From Falsiroseomonas sp044341625 (GTDB lineage Bacteria > Pseudomonadota > Alphaproteobacteria > Acetobacterales > Acetobacteraceae): DNA of 64,000 nt. Where the stretch lies: the NCBI GenBank assembly GCA_044341625.1, contig JBIIRI010000001.1, forward strand, positions 30,303 through 94,302, given 5' to 3'. Shown here in pieces: positions 1 through 8,883 of the stretch (position 1 is the first letter of the stretch; every line of letters starts with the position of its first letter). The notes under the pieces are model-generated. The model did no database searches and was not told the DNA's origin. It was given only the letters and a program-made list of their open reading frames with translations. Made by a program: the position numbers and the translations under genes.

Positions 1-56
1 TCGATCTTGCCTTCGAGCTCGGCGATCGGCTTTTCGAATTCAAGGAAGTGGCGCAT
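1..56 (-). CDS. accA: Acetyl-CoA carboxylase carboxyltransferase subunit alpha, N-terminus (cut by window edge)
   Basis: Only the first 18 codons are present, running off the left edge on the minus strand. The reading starts MRHFLEFEKPIAELEGKI, which matches the well-conserved AccA N-terminus. AccA with AccD forms the carboxyltransferase that makes malonyl-CoA for fatty acid synthesis in the cytoplasm. The ATG at 56-54 is the only plausible start. The downstream end of the hydrolase gene on the same strand is 59 bases upstream. Identification rests on this short stretch but the match is characteristic. Confidence 0.8.
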   Translation of the reverse strand, partial: MRHFLEFEKPIAELEGKI

Positions 57-115
57 GGCGCCCCGGTGTTAGCCTGGAACGCGGGCGGGCGAAAGCGTTG
101 GCGGCGCCTGCCCCC

Positions 116-1147
116 TCAGCACGCGGCGGGGGGCGGGGTGGCGGTGGCGAAGCGCAGCAGGCAGGCCCCAAAACGGTCGTTGAACGCGCCGCTCGCCCCC
201 GCACCATGTCCGGTCGGCTGTTCGGGGCGGTCGATGAACAAGAAGGCGCCGGCCCGCGCGCCGAGTTCGCGGAACAGCCGAGCGCGTGCCTCAGGCTCAG
301 CATCGAAGGGGTCTTCGCGGAACACCGCGACAGCCAGGCGGGCTCCGGGCGCTCCCGCAGCGGCGGCCACGATAGTGCGCAGGTCGTCCAATTGCCGTTG
401 GTGGGCCGCGCTGCCGGTCTGGCCATGAGCGGCCGGGGCGACCGCGATGGCCACATCGACCAGCCCCGGCGTCTCGAGGGCCATGAGGCTGTTCCAGCCG
501 CCACGGGATTGGCCCGCGACGACGACATGCCGGTAGCCCCGGCGCCGCAGCTCCGTGAGGTCGCCAGCCAGCCAGCCGGCGGCGCGCGCGGTCTCGTCCG
601 AATTGGGGTGGCGGTCGAAGCGCCACACATCGTAGCCGGCATTGTTGAAACGCCGCGTCCAGGCTTGCGGCTGCCCGCCCCGGCTGTCCGCGCCGCCCGC
701 CGAGCGCCCATGGGCGAAGACCAGCACCCCGCGCGCCTGGTCCGGCCCCCACCAGAGGAAGCGCGGATCCGGCACCGTCTCATGGTTCCAGGAGGACAGG
801 CGCATCCCGGCCGGCGGCTCCGGCGGCGCCCAAGCGCGGCCGGGCAGCACCACCGCCAGATCGCGCACCGCCACCTCGCAGGGCGCGCCGCCGCTGCGGC
901 GCTGGCAGCTGTCCAGGGCGCGTTGCTCGAGCTCCTCTGGCGTACCGCCGAGTGATTGCCAGCCTATCGCCCCGTTCGGGCCAAGCGCCAGGACCCGCGG
1001 CACCGGATAGCGCAGGAAACGCTCGACGCTGGCGCGGTCGGGCTGCGAGAGACCGGGGCTTGCCGCCATCTCCAGCAGCGGATTGCGCGGCTGCGCCGCT
1101 GCCGGCCAGGCTGCGAGGAGCAGGAGCAGGACGGCGGGGAGGCGCAT
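116..1147 (-). CDS. Exported alpha/beta hydrolase with an N-terminal Cys-containing domain
   Basis: A 343-residue protein with a clear signal peptide (MRLPAVLLLLLAAWPAAAQ, cleavage near residue 19). Residues about 50-100 hold a small region with paired cysteines (C81, C90) resembling the short secreted domains in which a reaction-like GW segment precedes two Cys. The C-terminal half is an alpha/beta hydrolase: an FAHGRS strand-turn near 144-149 (oxyanion region) and the nucleophile elbow GQSRGG with Ser214. A late His in TGHGAG could complete the triad. The ATG at 1147 is chosen because it begins the signal peptide; upstream in-frame codons are not protein-like. It is divergent from argG. Substrate unknown; esterase or peptidase activity are both possible. 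Confidence 0.6.
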   Translation of the reverse strand: MRLPAVLLLLLAAWPAAAQPRNPLLEMAASPGLSQPDRASVERFLRYPVPRVLALGPNGAIGWQSLGGTPEELEQRALDSCQRRSGGAPCEVAVRDLAVVLPGRAWAPPEPPAGMRLSSWNHETVPDPRFLWWGPDQARGVLVFAHGRSAGGADSRGGQPQAWTRRFNNAGYDVWRFDRHPNSDETARAAGWLAGDLTELRRRGYRHVVVAGQSRGGWNSLMALETPGLVDVAIAVAPAAHGQTGSAAHQRQLDDLRTIVAAAAGAPGARLAVAVFREDPFDAEPEARARLFRELGARAGAFLFIDRPEQPTGHGAGASGAFNDRFGACLLRFATATPPPAAC

Positions 1148-1332
1148 GGGACGATCCCGGTTCGTTTCGAATGCATGCTGCAAACATGCCGCCGGCCTGT
1201 CCAGCGCCGGGTCACGCAGCCACCCGGCCCGCGCCGGCGCGGCCCGCCCATCTCCGGGCAAGGCTTGCCCCGGCCCGGCGGGGGCGGCATGTTCCGCCAC
1301 CTTTTCCCGACCCCCAAAGGGACTTCCCCACC

Positions 1333-2568
1333 ATGCGCGTCAAGGACGTGAAGAAGGTCGTTCTCGCCTACTCCGGCGGGCTCGACACCAGCGTGATCCT
1401 CAAGTGGCTGCAGACCACCTACAAGTGCGAGGTGGTGACCTTCACCGCCGATCTCGGCCAGGGCGAGGAGCTTGGCCCGGCGCGCGACAAGGCGCTGATG
1501 CTCGGCATCAAGCCCGAGAACATCTTCATCGACGACCTGCGCGAGACCTTCGTGAAGGACTTCGTCTTCCCGATGTTCCGCGCCAATGCGCTGTATGAGG
1601 GGATGTATCTCCTCGGCACCTCCATCGCCCGGCCGCTGATCGCGCAGCGCCAGATCGAGATCGCGGAGCAGGTCGGCGCGGATGCCGTGGCGCATGGCGC
1701 GACTGGCAAGGGCAACGACCAGGTCCGCTTCGAGATCGGCTATTACGCGCTGAAGCCGGATGTGAAGGTCATCGCGCCCTGGCGCGAATGGGACCTGACC
1801 AGCCGCACCGCGCTGATCGCCTTCGCCGAACAGCACCAGATCCCCATCGCCAAGGACAAGCGCGGCGAAGCGCCCTTCAGCGTGGACGCCAACCTTCTCC
1901 ACAGCAGCTCCGAGGGCAAGATCCTCGAGGAGCCGTGGGATGCGGCGGATGAGATGGTGTGGCAGCGCACCATCAGCCCGATGGACGCCCCCGACCGCGC
2001 GACCGAGATTACCATCGAGTTCGAGCGCGGTGACGCGGTGGGCATCAACGGCGAACGCATGTCGCCCGCGACCCTGCTGACGCGCCTGAACGCGCTGGGC
2101 AAGGAGAATGGGATCGGCCGGCTCGACCTGGTGGAGAACCGCTTCGTCGGCATGAAGTCCCGCGGCTGCTACGAGACGCCGGGCGGCACCATCCTGTATG
2201 TCGCGCACCGCGCGATGGAGAGCATTACGCTGGACCGGGAGGCCGCGCACCTCAAGGACAGCCTGATGCCGCGCTATGCGGAGATCATCTACAACGGCTT
2301 CTGGTTCAGCCCGGAGCGGCGGATGCTGCAGGCGCTGATCGACCAGAGCCAGGCCAGCGTGACGGGCACGGTGCGGCTGAAGCTCTACAAGGGCAACACG
2401 ATCGTCACGGGGCGGCAGTCGCCGCACAGCCTGTACTCGATGAAGCACGTGACCTTCGAGGACGACCAGGGCGCCTATGACCAGTTCGATGCCCAGGGCT
2501 TCATCAAGCTGAACGCGCTGCGCCTGCGCCTCGGCGCCATGGCCGGCCGCAAGGGCGGCGCGCTGTAA
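1333..2568 (+). CDS. argG: Argininosuccinate synthase
   Basis: 411 residues, the normal family length. It condenses citrulline and aspartate with ATP to argininosuccinate, the penultimate step of arginine synthesis, in the cytoplasm. The N-terminal ATP-pyrophosphatase P-loop is AYSGGLDTS at residues 12-20; the GATGKGNDQVRFE segment and SRGCYETPGG near the C-terminal half are family signatures. The start at 1333 gives MRVKDVKKVVLAYSGG; the frame stays open upstream but that part reads as antisense of the divergent hydrolase. A palindromic repeat follows the stop directly. Identification is secure. Confidence 0.97.
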   Translation: MRVKDVKKVVLAYSGGLDTSVILKWLQTTYKCEVVTFTADLGQGEELGPARDKALMLGIKPENIFIDDLRETFVKDFVFPMFRANALYEGMYLLGTSIARPLIAQRQIEIAEQVGADAVAHGATGKGNDQVRFEIGYYALKPDVKVIAPWREWDLTSRTALIAFAEQHQIPIAKDKRGEAPFSVDANLLHSSSEGKILEEPWDAADEMVWQRTISPMDAPDRATEITIEFERGDAVGINGERMSPATLLTRLNALGKENGIGRLDLVENRFVGMKSRGCYETPGGTILYVAHRAMESITLDREAAHLKDSLMPRYAEIIYNGFWFSPERRMLQALIDQSQASVTGTVRLKLYKGNTIVTGRQSPHSLYSMKHVTFEDDQGAYDQFDAQGFIKLNALRLRLGAMAGRKGGAL

Positions 2569-2577
2569 CCCAGAACT

Positions 2578-2620
2578 CCCTCTCCCCCCCCCCGACGGGG
2601 GGAGAGGGTCGGGGTGAGGG
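2578..2620 (+). repeat. CCCTCTCC/GGAGAGGG palindromic intergenic element, copy 1
   Basis: Begins ten bases after the argG stop. A CCCTCTCCCCC arm pairs with GGGGGAGAGGG across a short GAC loop, followed by the tail TCGGGGTGAGGG. The left arm carries a run of ten C. The same head and tail recur at 30703 and, inverted, at 41250. It may also terminate argG transcription, although there is no U-tract. Confidence 0.75.
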
Positions 2621-2643
2621 GGCCTCCCCATGATCGCCGCCCC

Positions 2644-3840
2644 ATGACCGACGCCCGCTTCACCGCTGCGGTGGTCGCCGCACAGGTGCTGGTGCAGATC
2701 GGCGCCTTCACCCTGCCGGCCCTGCTGCCCGGCTACATGGACCGCTGGTCGCTCTCGGCGACCGAGGCAGGCTGGCTCGTCGGTGCCTTCTTCGCCGCCT
2801 ATGTGGTCGCAGTACCGGTGCTGGTCGCGCTGACGGACCGGCTGCCGGCGCAATGGATCTACCTGGTCGGCGCCGGCGCCACCGCCCTGTCCCATCTCGG
2901 CTTCGCCTTCCTCGCGGAGGGGTTCTGGAGCGCGCTGGCGCTGCGCGCCATCGGCGGCATCGGCTGGGCGGGCGCCTATATGCCGGGGCTCAAGGTGCTG
3001 GCGGACCGGCAGGAAGGCGCGGCGCAGTCGCGCGCCGTCAGCTGGCACGCGGCCGGCGTCGGCATCGCAGGCGCCGTGTCCTTCGCCGTGGCGGGCGCGA
3101 TCGATGCGCTGGCAGGCCCGGAAGCCGCCTTCGTGTTCGGCGGCGTGGCGGCGCTCGCGGCGGGGGCGATCGGGCTGGCGGTGATGCCGGGGGCCGCCCC
3201 GCGCGAGCCTCGCTCGCTGGCGGCGGCGCTGGATTTCCGCCCCGTGCTCCGCAACCGCGCGGCGATGGCCTGGATCGCGGGCTACACGGCGCATACCTGG
3301 GAACTGGGCGCGCTCCGGGCCTGGGGCGTGACGTTCCTGGCCGCCGCCATCGCGCTGCACGGCGCGCCCGCCTGGCTGCCGGGGCCGAACCTGCTGTTCA
3401 CGGTCGCCGGGCTGCTCGGCGTCGCAATCTCGGTCGCGGGGAACGAGACGGCGCAGCGCTTCGGGCGGATGCGGATGGTGGCCGTCGCGATGGGGACGGG
3501 CGCAGTGCTGTCCCTGGCCGCCGGGGTCTCGCTGCTGGTCTCCGCGCCCCTGGCGGCGCTCTGCGTGATGCTCTGGAACGCCGCGATCTACCTGGACAGC
3601 GCGGCGCTGACGACGGGCACGCTCGAGGTCTCGGACCGGGCCCGGCGCGGCGCGACGATGGGGCTGCACAGCATGTGCGGCTATGCGGGCGGCTTCCTCG
3701 GCCCCGTCGGGCTGGGCATGGCGCTGGACCTGGCCGGCCCGGACCCTGTGCTCGGCTGGACGCTGGCTTTCGGCCAGCTGGCGCTGGTGACCCTGGCCGG
3801 GCTCTGGGCGGTGCGGCGGCTGGGGCGCGCCGCGCCCTGA
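2644..3840 (+). CDS. MFS transporter
   Basis: 398 residues, almost entirely hydrophobic, with about 12 predicted membrane segments arranged as two six-helix halves. It lies in the inner membrane and should be a secondary carrier of the major facilitator superfamily. A charged loop near residues 195-210 separates the halves. The ATG at 2644 (MTDARFTAAVV) starts directly before the first helix; a GTG 30 bases upstream inside the repeat is less likely. It follows argG by 75 bases and is followed by thrC on the same strand. No substrate can be read from the sequence. Confidence 0.8.
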   Translation: MTDARFTAAVVAAQVLVQIGAFTLPALLPGYMDRWSLSATEAGWLVGAFFAAYVVAVPVLVALTDRLPAQWIYLVGAGATALSHLGFAFLAEGFWSALALRAIGGIGWAGAYMPGLKVLADRQEGAAQSRAVSWHAAGVGIAGAVSFAVAGAIDALAGPEAAFVFGGVAALAAGAIGLAVMPGAAPREPRSLAAALDFRPVLRNRAAMAWIAGYTAHTWELGALRAWGVTFLAAAIALHGAPAWLPGPNLLFTVAGLLGVAISVAGNETAQRFGRMRMVAVAMGTGAVLSLAAGVSLLVSAPLAALCVMLWNAAIYLDSAALTTGTLEVSDRARRGATMGLHSMCGYAGGFLGPVGLGMALDLAGPDPVLGWTLAFGQLALVTLAGLWAVRRLGRAAP

Positions 3841-3958
3841 CGGGCCAGCGGGCCACAGGCCCGCGTGCCGGGTCTGGCCGTTCCGCGGCGCTGTCATCCC
3901 CATGGCGGGGGCGCCCCCTCGCGAAAGGGCGCGGTCGGGACTACCTTCCAGGGCCATG

Positions 3959-5362
3959 ATGTATGTCTCGACCAGGGGCGAGGCCCCGCCCCGCGATTTC
4001 GAAGGCGTCCTGCTGGCGGGATTGGCCGAGGATGGCGGCCTGTTCGTGCCCGAATCCTGGCCGGTTCTGACTGCCGCCGAATGGCGCGAGCTGCGCGGCC
4101 TGCCCTATCCGGACCTCGCCGCGCGAATCCTGGCGCTGTTCACCGGCGGCCAGCCGGATGAAGCCACGCTGCGCCCGCTGCTGGCGCAGGCCTATGCCGG
4201 CTTCGGCCACCGCGCCGTCTGCCCGCTGGTGCAACTCGACAGCCGCGTCTTCGCGCAGGAGTTGTTCCACGGCCCGACGCTGGCCTTCAAGGACATGGCG
4301 ATGCAGGCGCTGGGCCTGCTGTTCGACCGCGCGCTGGCCCGCCGCGGGGAACGGGTGACGATCGTCGCCGCGACGTCCGGCGACACCGGCTCCGCCGCCA
4401 TCGAGGCCTGCCGGGATCGCGCGGCCATCGATATCGTGGTGCTGCACCCCGAAGGCCGCACCAGCGCCGTGCAGCGGCGGCAGATGACCACCGTGCTGTC
4501 GCCGAATGTCGCCAACCTCGCCATCGACGGATCCTTCGACGATTGCCAGGATCTGGTGAAGGCGATGTTCGCCGATGCGCCCTTCCGCAACGAGGTGCGG
4601 CTGGCGGCAGTGAATTCCATCAACTGGGCGCGAGTCGCACTGCAGATACCCTATTACGTCGCCGCCGCCCTGTCGCTCGGCGCGCCGGACCGGGAGGTTG
4701 CCTTCGCTGTGCCGACCGGGAATTTCGGCAATGTGCTGGCCGCCTGGGCGGCGCGGCGCATGGGGCTGCCGATCGCGCAGCTGATCGTGGCATCGAACCG
4801 CAACGACATCCTGACGCGCTTCCTGAGCGCGAACGACATGACGGTGCGCGCGGTGGAGCCTTCCCTTTCGCCGTCCATGGACATCCAGGTCAGCTCCAAT
4901 TTCGAACGCTTGCTGTTCGAATTGCTGGGCCGCGACCCGAAGGCGACGGCGGAGACGATGCGCCGCTTCCGAGCCGAAGGCCGCATGCCGGTGCCCGACG
5001 CCGCCTGGGGCGCCGCGACGCAGATATTCCGCGGCTTCGCGCTGGACGACGAGAACACGCTGGCCGAGATCGCCCGGCTGTGGCGGGAGAATGGCTACCT
5101 CGCCGATCCGCATACCGCCATCGGCACCGCGGCCGCGCTGGCCGTGCCGCCCGCCGATCCCGCGATCCCGGTGGTGGTCGCCGCCACCGCGCATCCGGCC
5201 AAGTTCCCCGATGCGGTGCAGCGCGCCACCGGCGTCTCGCCGCCCCTGCCCCCGAGGCTGGCCGACCTGTTCGACCGGCCCGAACGCCTCACCCGCCTGC
5301 CCGCCGAACTCGATCCCGTCGAGGCCTTCGTGCGCGCCCATATCCGCCGCAACGCCGCGTGA
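3959..5362 (+). CDS. thrC: Threonine synthase
   Basis: 467 residues. It converts O-phosphohomoserine to threonine using pyridoxal phosphate. The N-terminus MYVSTRGEAPPRDFEGVLL is typical of the alphaproteobacterial enzyme. The PLP lysine is K111 in HGPTLAFKDMA; SGDTGSAA binds the cofactor phosphate. Two ATG codons stand in tandem (3956 and 3959); 3959 is chosen because family members begin M-x-Y-x-STRG. The M16 peptidase gene starts 20 bases after the stop, suggesting cotranscription with the next two genes. Confidence 0.95.
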   Translation: MYVSTRGEAPPRDFEGVLLAGLAEDGGLFVPESWPVLTAAEWRELRGLPYPDLAARILALFTGGQPDEATLRPLLAQAYAGFGHRAVCPLVQLDSRVFAQELFHGPTLAFKDMAMQALGLLFDRALARRGERVTIVAATSGDTGSAAIEACRDRAAIDIVVLHPEGRTSAVQRRQMTTVLSPNVANLAIDGSFDDCQDLVKAMFADAPFRNEVRLAAVNSINWARVALQIPYYVAAALSLGAPDREVAFAVPTGNFGNVLAAWAARRMGLPIAQLIVASNRNDILTRFLSANDMTVRAVEPSLSPSMDIQVSSNFERLLFELLGRDPKATAETMRRFRAEGRMPVPDAAWGAATQIFRGFALDDENTLAEIARLWRENGYLADPHTAIGTAAALAVPPADPAIPVVVAATAHPAKFPDAVQRATGVSPPLPPRLADLFDRPERLTRLPAELDPVEAFVRAHIRRNAA

Positions 5363-5382
5363 CGCCGCGAGCAAGGACAACG

Positions 5383-6648
5383 ATGACCGACGCCATCCGC
5401 CTGACCCGCCTGCCCTCCGGCCTGACCGTGGTGTCGGAGAAGATGCCGAGGGTCGAGACCGTCTCGCTCGGGGCCTATGTCGATGCCGGCGCGCGGCACG
5501 AGGCGGCAGCGGAGAACGGCGTGTCCCACTTCCTGGAGCACATGGCCTTCAAGGGCACCGCGACGCGCGACGCCGCGGCCATCGCACGCGAGATCGAGAA
5601 TGTCGGCGGCCACATCAACGCCTACACCTCGCGCGAAAATACGGCCTTCTACTGCAAGGTGCTGAAGGAGGATGCGGGGCTGGCCGCCGACATCATCGGC
5701 GACATCCTCTGCCATTCCGCCTTCGCGCCCGAGGAGGTGGAGCGGGAGCGCGGCGTGATCCTGCAGGAGATCGGCCAGGCGAACGACACGCCGGACGACA
5801 TCGTCTTCGACCATTTCCAGGCAACGGCCTATGCGACCCAGGCGATGGGCCGCCCGGTGCTGGGCACCGAGGACACGATCAAGGCGATGAGCCGCGATGC
5901 GCTGACCGGCTACATGAAGCGCCACTATGGCGGATCGCGCATGATCGTCGCCGCCGCCGGCGCCATCGAGCATGAGGATCTGCTGGCCATGGTCGGCCGG
6001 CATTTCGCCGATCTGCCGGTGGCGGAGCCGGCGCGGGCCGAGGCCTCGTGCTACACTGGCGGCGAGTTCCGCGAGGAGCGCGAGCTGGACCAGGTGCATC
6101 TGGTGCTCGGCTTCCCCTCCGTCTCCTCGACCGATGAGGCGCATATCCCCGTGCAGGTGCTGTCCACGCTGCTCGGCGGGGGCATGTCCTCGCGGCTGTT
6201 CCAGGAAATCCGGGAGAAGCGCGGGCTGGTCTACAGCGTCTATTCCTTCGTTTCGCCCTTCGCCGATGGCGGGCTGTTCAGCATCTATGCCGGCACCGGG
6301 GAAGACCAGGCGGAAGAACTGGTGCCCGTGGCGCTGGAGGAACTGCGCCGCGTGCAGAAGGACGTGACGGAGGATGAACTCGCGCGCGCCAAGGCGCAGC
6401 TGCGGGCCAGCCTGCTGATGTCGCTGGAGTCCACGGGCAGCCGCTGCGAACAGCTGGCGCGGCAGCTGCAGGTGTATGGCCGCATCATCCCGGTGGAGGA
6501 GACGAAGGCGAAGATCGCCGCCGTGACGGTCGAACAGGTGCAGGCGCTCGCCGCGCGCATGTTCCGCGCCACGCCGACGCTCGCCGCGCTCGGGCCGGCG
6601 GGCAAGGTGCCGCCGCTGCCGGTGATCGCGGAGAAGCTCGCGGCATGA
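5383..6648 (+). CDS. M16 family zinc peptidase (processing-peptidase-like)
   Basis: 421 residues. The inverted zinc motif HxxEH is present as H49-F-L-E52-H53, with the distal Glu expected in the EVERERGVILQE helix near residues 120-130. The C-terminal M16 lobe carries SSRLFQEIREKRGLVYSV, the usual substrate-contact region. Such proteins are often encoded beside thrC in alphaproteobacteria and resemble the beta subunit of the mitochondrial processing peptidase. Lacking a signal peptide, it is probably cytoplasmic. Its TGA overlaps the ATG of the next gene (6645-6648), so the two are translationally coupled. Natural substrate unknown. Confidence 0.9.
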   Translation: MTDAIRLTRLPSGLTVVSEKMPRVETVSLGAYVDAGARHEAAAENGVSHFLEHMAFKGTATRDAAAIAREIENVGGHINAYTSRENTAFYCKVLKEDAGLAADIIGDILCHSAFAPEEVERERGVILQEIGQANDTPDDIVFDHFQATAYATQAMGRPVLGTEDTIKAMSRDALTGYMKRHYGGSRMIVAAAGAIEHEDLLAMVGRHFADLPVAEPARAEASCYTGGEFREERELDQVHLVLGFPSVSSTDEAHIPVQVLSTLLGGGMSSRLFQEIREKRGLVYSVYSFVSPFADGGLFSIYAGTGEDQAEELVPVALEELRRVQKDVTEDELARAKAQLRASLLMSLESTGSRCEQLARQLQVYGRIIPVEETKAKIAAVTVEQVQALAARMFRATPTLAALGPAGKVPPLPVIAEKLAA

Positions 6649-7976
6649 ACGACCTCGACCGCCTGGCCGATCTCGTCGCGGCCGCGAAGCGCGCGGGCGC
6701 GGATGCGGCGGATGCGCTGCTGGTGCAGAACGCGTCGCTGTCCGTCTCTCGCCGGCTGGGCCGGATCGAGCAGCTGGAGCGCGCGGAGGGCTTCGACCTC
6801 GGGCTGCGTGTCTTCATCGGCAAGCGGCAGGCCATCGTCTCCGCGACCGATCCCGACCCCAAGGGCTTCGCGACACTGGCGGAGCGCGCGGTGGCGATGG
6901 CGAAGGTGGTGCCGGAGGATCCCTTCGGCGGCCTGCCCGACAGCTTCGATCCGCCGCGCGATGCGGGCCCGCTCGACCTGTTCGACCCCACCGAGCCCAG
7001 CGCCGAACAGTTGATCGAGCGCGCGGCGGCGGCCGAGGATGCGGCGCTCGCGGTCAAGGGCATCACCAACAGCGAAGGTGCCGATGCCGGCTGGGGGCGC
7101 GTGCGGATCGCGCTGGCGATGTCGAACGGCTTCGCCGGCGGCTATGCGCGCAGCTCCCACAGCCTGTCCTGCACCGCGCTCGCCGGGACAGGCACGGCGA
7201 TGGAGCGGGACTATGAATGGTCCTCCGTCGTGCATCTGTCCGATCTTGACGATCCCGCGACGATCGGGCGCCGCGCCGCGGAGAAGACGCTGGCGCGGCT
7301 CAATCCGGTCCGGGCGAAGACCGCGCGCATCCCTGTTGTCTACGATCCGCGCGTCTCCGCGTCCCTGCTCGGGCACCTGACCTCCGCGATCAATGGCGCG
7401 GCGGTGGCGCGCGGTACGTCCTTCCTGCGCGATGCAATGGGGACGCGGGTGCTGCCGAAGGGGATGGTGGTGCGCGACGACCCGACGCGCCGTCGCGGCC
7501 TGCGGTCCCGCCCCTTCGATGGCGAAGGCATGGCCGGTGGCGCGCGCGCGCTGGTCGATGACGGCGTGCTGACCAGCTGGGTGCTGGATTGGCGGTCCGC
7601 CCGGCAGCTCGGCCTGGCCAGCACCGGCCATGCCAGCCGCGGCACGGGGGGGCCGCCCGGCCCCGCGACGACGAATCTCTGGCTGGAGCCGGGCGCGGTC
7701 ACGCCCGCCGCGCTGATGGCCGACATCACCGAGGGGCTCTACGTCACCGACCTGATCGGCATGGGCGTGAACGGCGTGACCGGCGACTACAGCCGCGGCG
7801 CGGCCGGCTTCATGATCCGCAACGGCCAGCTTGCCGAGGCGGTGAGCGAGATCACCATCGCCGGGAACCTCAAGGAGATGTTCCTGAACATGGCGGCCGC
7901 CGACGACCTGCAATTCCGCCGCGGCTCCGACGCGCCAACGATCCGCATCGAGGGCATGACTCTGGCCGGCGCGTAA
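6645..7976 (+). CDS. pmbA: TldD/PmbA family protein (PmbA-type)
   Basis: 443 residues, the expected size for PmbA/TldE. In enterobacteria PmbA and TldD form a heterodimeric metallopeptidase that matures microcin-type peptides and degrades CcdA. The N-terminal domain and the C-terminal GVNGVTGDYSRGAAGFMI segment are diagnostic. PmbA lacks the metal-binding HExxxH of TldD, and none is seen here. No tldD is in the window. It overlaps the upstream peptidase gene by four bases (ATGA), linking two peptidase-family genes in one operon. Confidence 0.88.
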   Translation: MNDLDRLADLVAAAKRAGADAADALLVQNASLSVSRRLGRIEQLERAEGFDLGLRVFIGKRQAIVSATDPDPKGFATLAERAVAMAKVVPEDPFGGLPDSFDPPRDAGPLDLFDPTEPSAEQLIERAAAAEDAALAVKGITNSEGADAGWGRVRIALAMSNGFAGGYARSSHSLSCTALAGTGTAMERDYEWSSVVHLSDLDDPATIGRRAAEKTLARLNPVRAKTARIPVVYDPRVSASLLGHLTSAINGAAVARGTSFLRDAMGTRVLPKGMVVRDDPTRRRGLRSRPFDGEGMAGGARALVDDGVLTSWVLDWRSARQLGLASTGHASRGTGGPPGPATTNLWLEPGAVTPAALMADITEGLYVTDLIGMGVNGVTGDYSRGAAGFMIRNGQLAEAVSEITIAGNLKEMFLNMAAADDLQFRRGSDAPTIRIEGMTLAGA

Positions 7977-8000
7977 CGGCCCGATCCCTCACGCAAGGCC

Positions 8001-8741
8001 TCACGCGGCCAGGCGGTAGAAGACGTTCTCGCCGCGCTGGTATCTCTGCATGACCGCCGGGCCCATCGCGGCCTCCGCGGCGGCGGTGCAGCCGGGCAGG
8101 AAGCGGTCGTGGAATTCCGCCGCGATCAGGCGCGTCCGCTTGAGCCAGCCACGGGCGGGGCTTTCGAAGACGGATTTCTCCGCCCCCTCGATGTCGATCT
8201 TGACGTAATCGAGCCGCTCCAGCCCGAAGCGGCCGGACAGGCTGTCGAGCGTCCAGGCCGGGGTCAGCGCCGGCGCCGGGCCGGGCGCCCCCGCGCTGGC
8301 GGGCGTCGTGCGCGTGCCCCAGGAGCCCAGCGGACGGCCCTCGATCTCGGATTGCAGGGCGAGTTCGGTGTCCTCGCCCCAGAGCGCGGCCTGCAGCAAT
8401 TCGACCCCGGGCAGCGAACCACAATTGCGTTGCAGGCACGCGAAGTTCACCGGATCGGGCTCCAACGCAATGATCCGCGCTTTCGGATAGGCCAGCCTGA
8501 ACCAAAGCGTGGAAGCACCGATATTCGCCCCAGCATCGATCACCGTGGCGACGGAGGCCGGGTCGAGGCTTCGCGGCGCATATTCATTGGCGACGAAGAC
8601 CTTGGCGAAGACGTTCTGGTCCGTCTCCTCCGTGCGCAGCCAGACCGGGGTCGCGATGCCGGGCAGGCGGATGGCGATCTCCGGCACGGCGAAGCGTTCC
8701 AGGATATGCGGGCTGAACCGCGTCTTGCCGATCGTCAGCAT
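8001..8741 (-). CDS. FkbM family methyltransferase
   Basis: 246 residues. The SAM-binding motif I is VIDAGANIGASTLWF at about 67-81, followed by IALEPDPVNFACLQRN and the FkbM hallmark DYVKIDIEGAEKSVFE in the centre. FkbM enzymes are SAM-dependent O-methyltransferases, often acting on glycans or secondary metabolites. The gene is convergent with pmbA (24 bases apart) and divergent from the Tim44-like gene. No glycan synthesis genes are nearby, so the acceptor cannot be inferred. Confidence 0.8.
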   Translation of the reverse strand: MLTIGKTRFSPHILERFAVPEIAIRLPGIATPVWLRTEETDQNVFAKVFVANEYAPRSLDPASVATVIDAGANIGASTLWFRLAYPKARIIALEPDPVNFACLQRNCGSLPGVELLQAALWGEDTELALQSEIEGRPLGSWGTRTTPASAGAPGPAPALTPAWTLDSLSGRFGLERLDYVKIDIEGAEKSVFESPARGWLKRTRLIAAEFHDRFLPGCTAAAEAAMGPAVMQRYQRGENVFYRLAA

Positions 8742-8883
8742 GGCCCCGATTTCTCCTTATGGTTGAGCGGATACGGGGCTGCTAGCGGGGACGCAATCCC
8801 AGGATTCGGCGGATCCCCCTTCGCAAGGGGGCCCACTGGTTCCTATATTGGAGTTCATGAGGAATGCCGGAGACACCCCAAGA

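Noticed and set aside
964..3957. A 997-codon open frame on the minus strand across argG and the MFS gene
   Set aside because: It is antisense to argG and the transporter, low-complexity, without family features; an artefact of high GC.
8848..8883. Upstream starts (TTG 8848, ATG 8857) for the Tim44-like protein
   Set aside because: GGAG is too close to ATG 8857, and the extra residues stand before an otherwise normal signal peptide.
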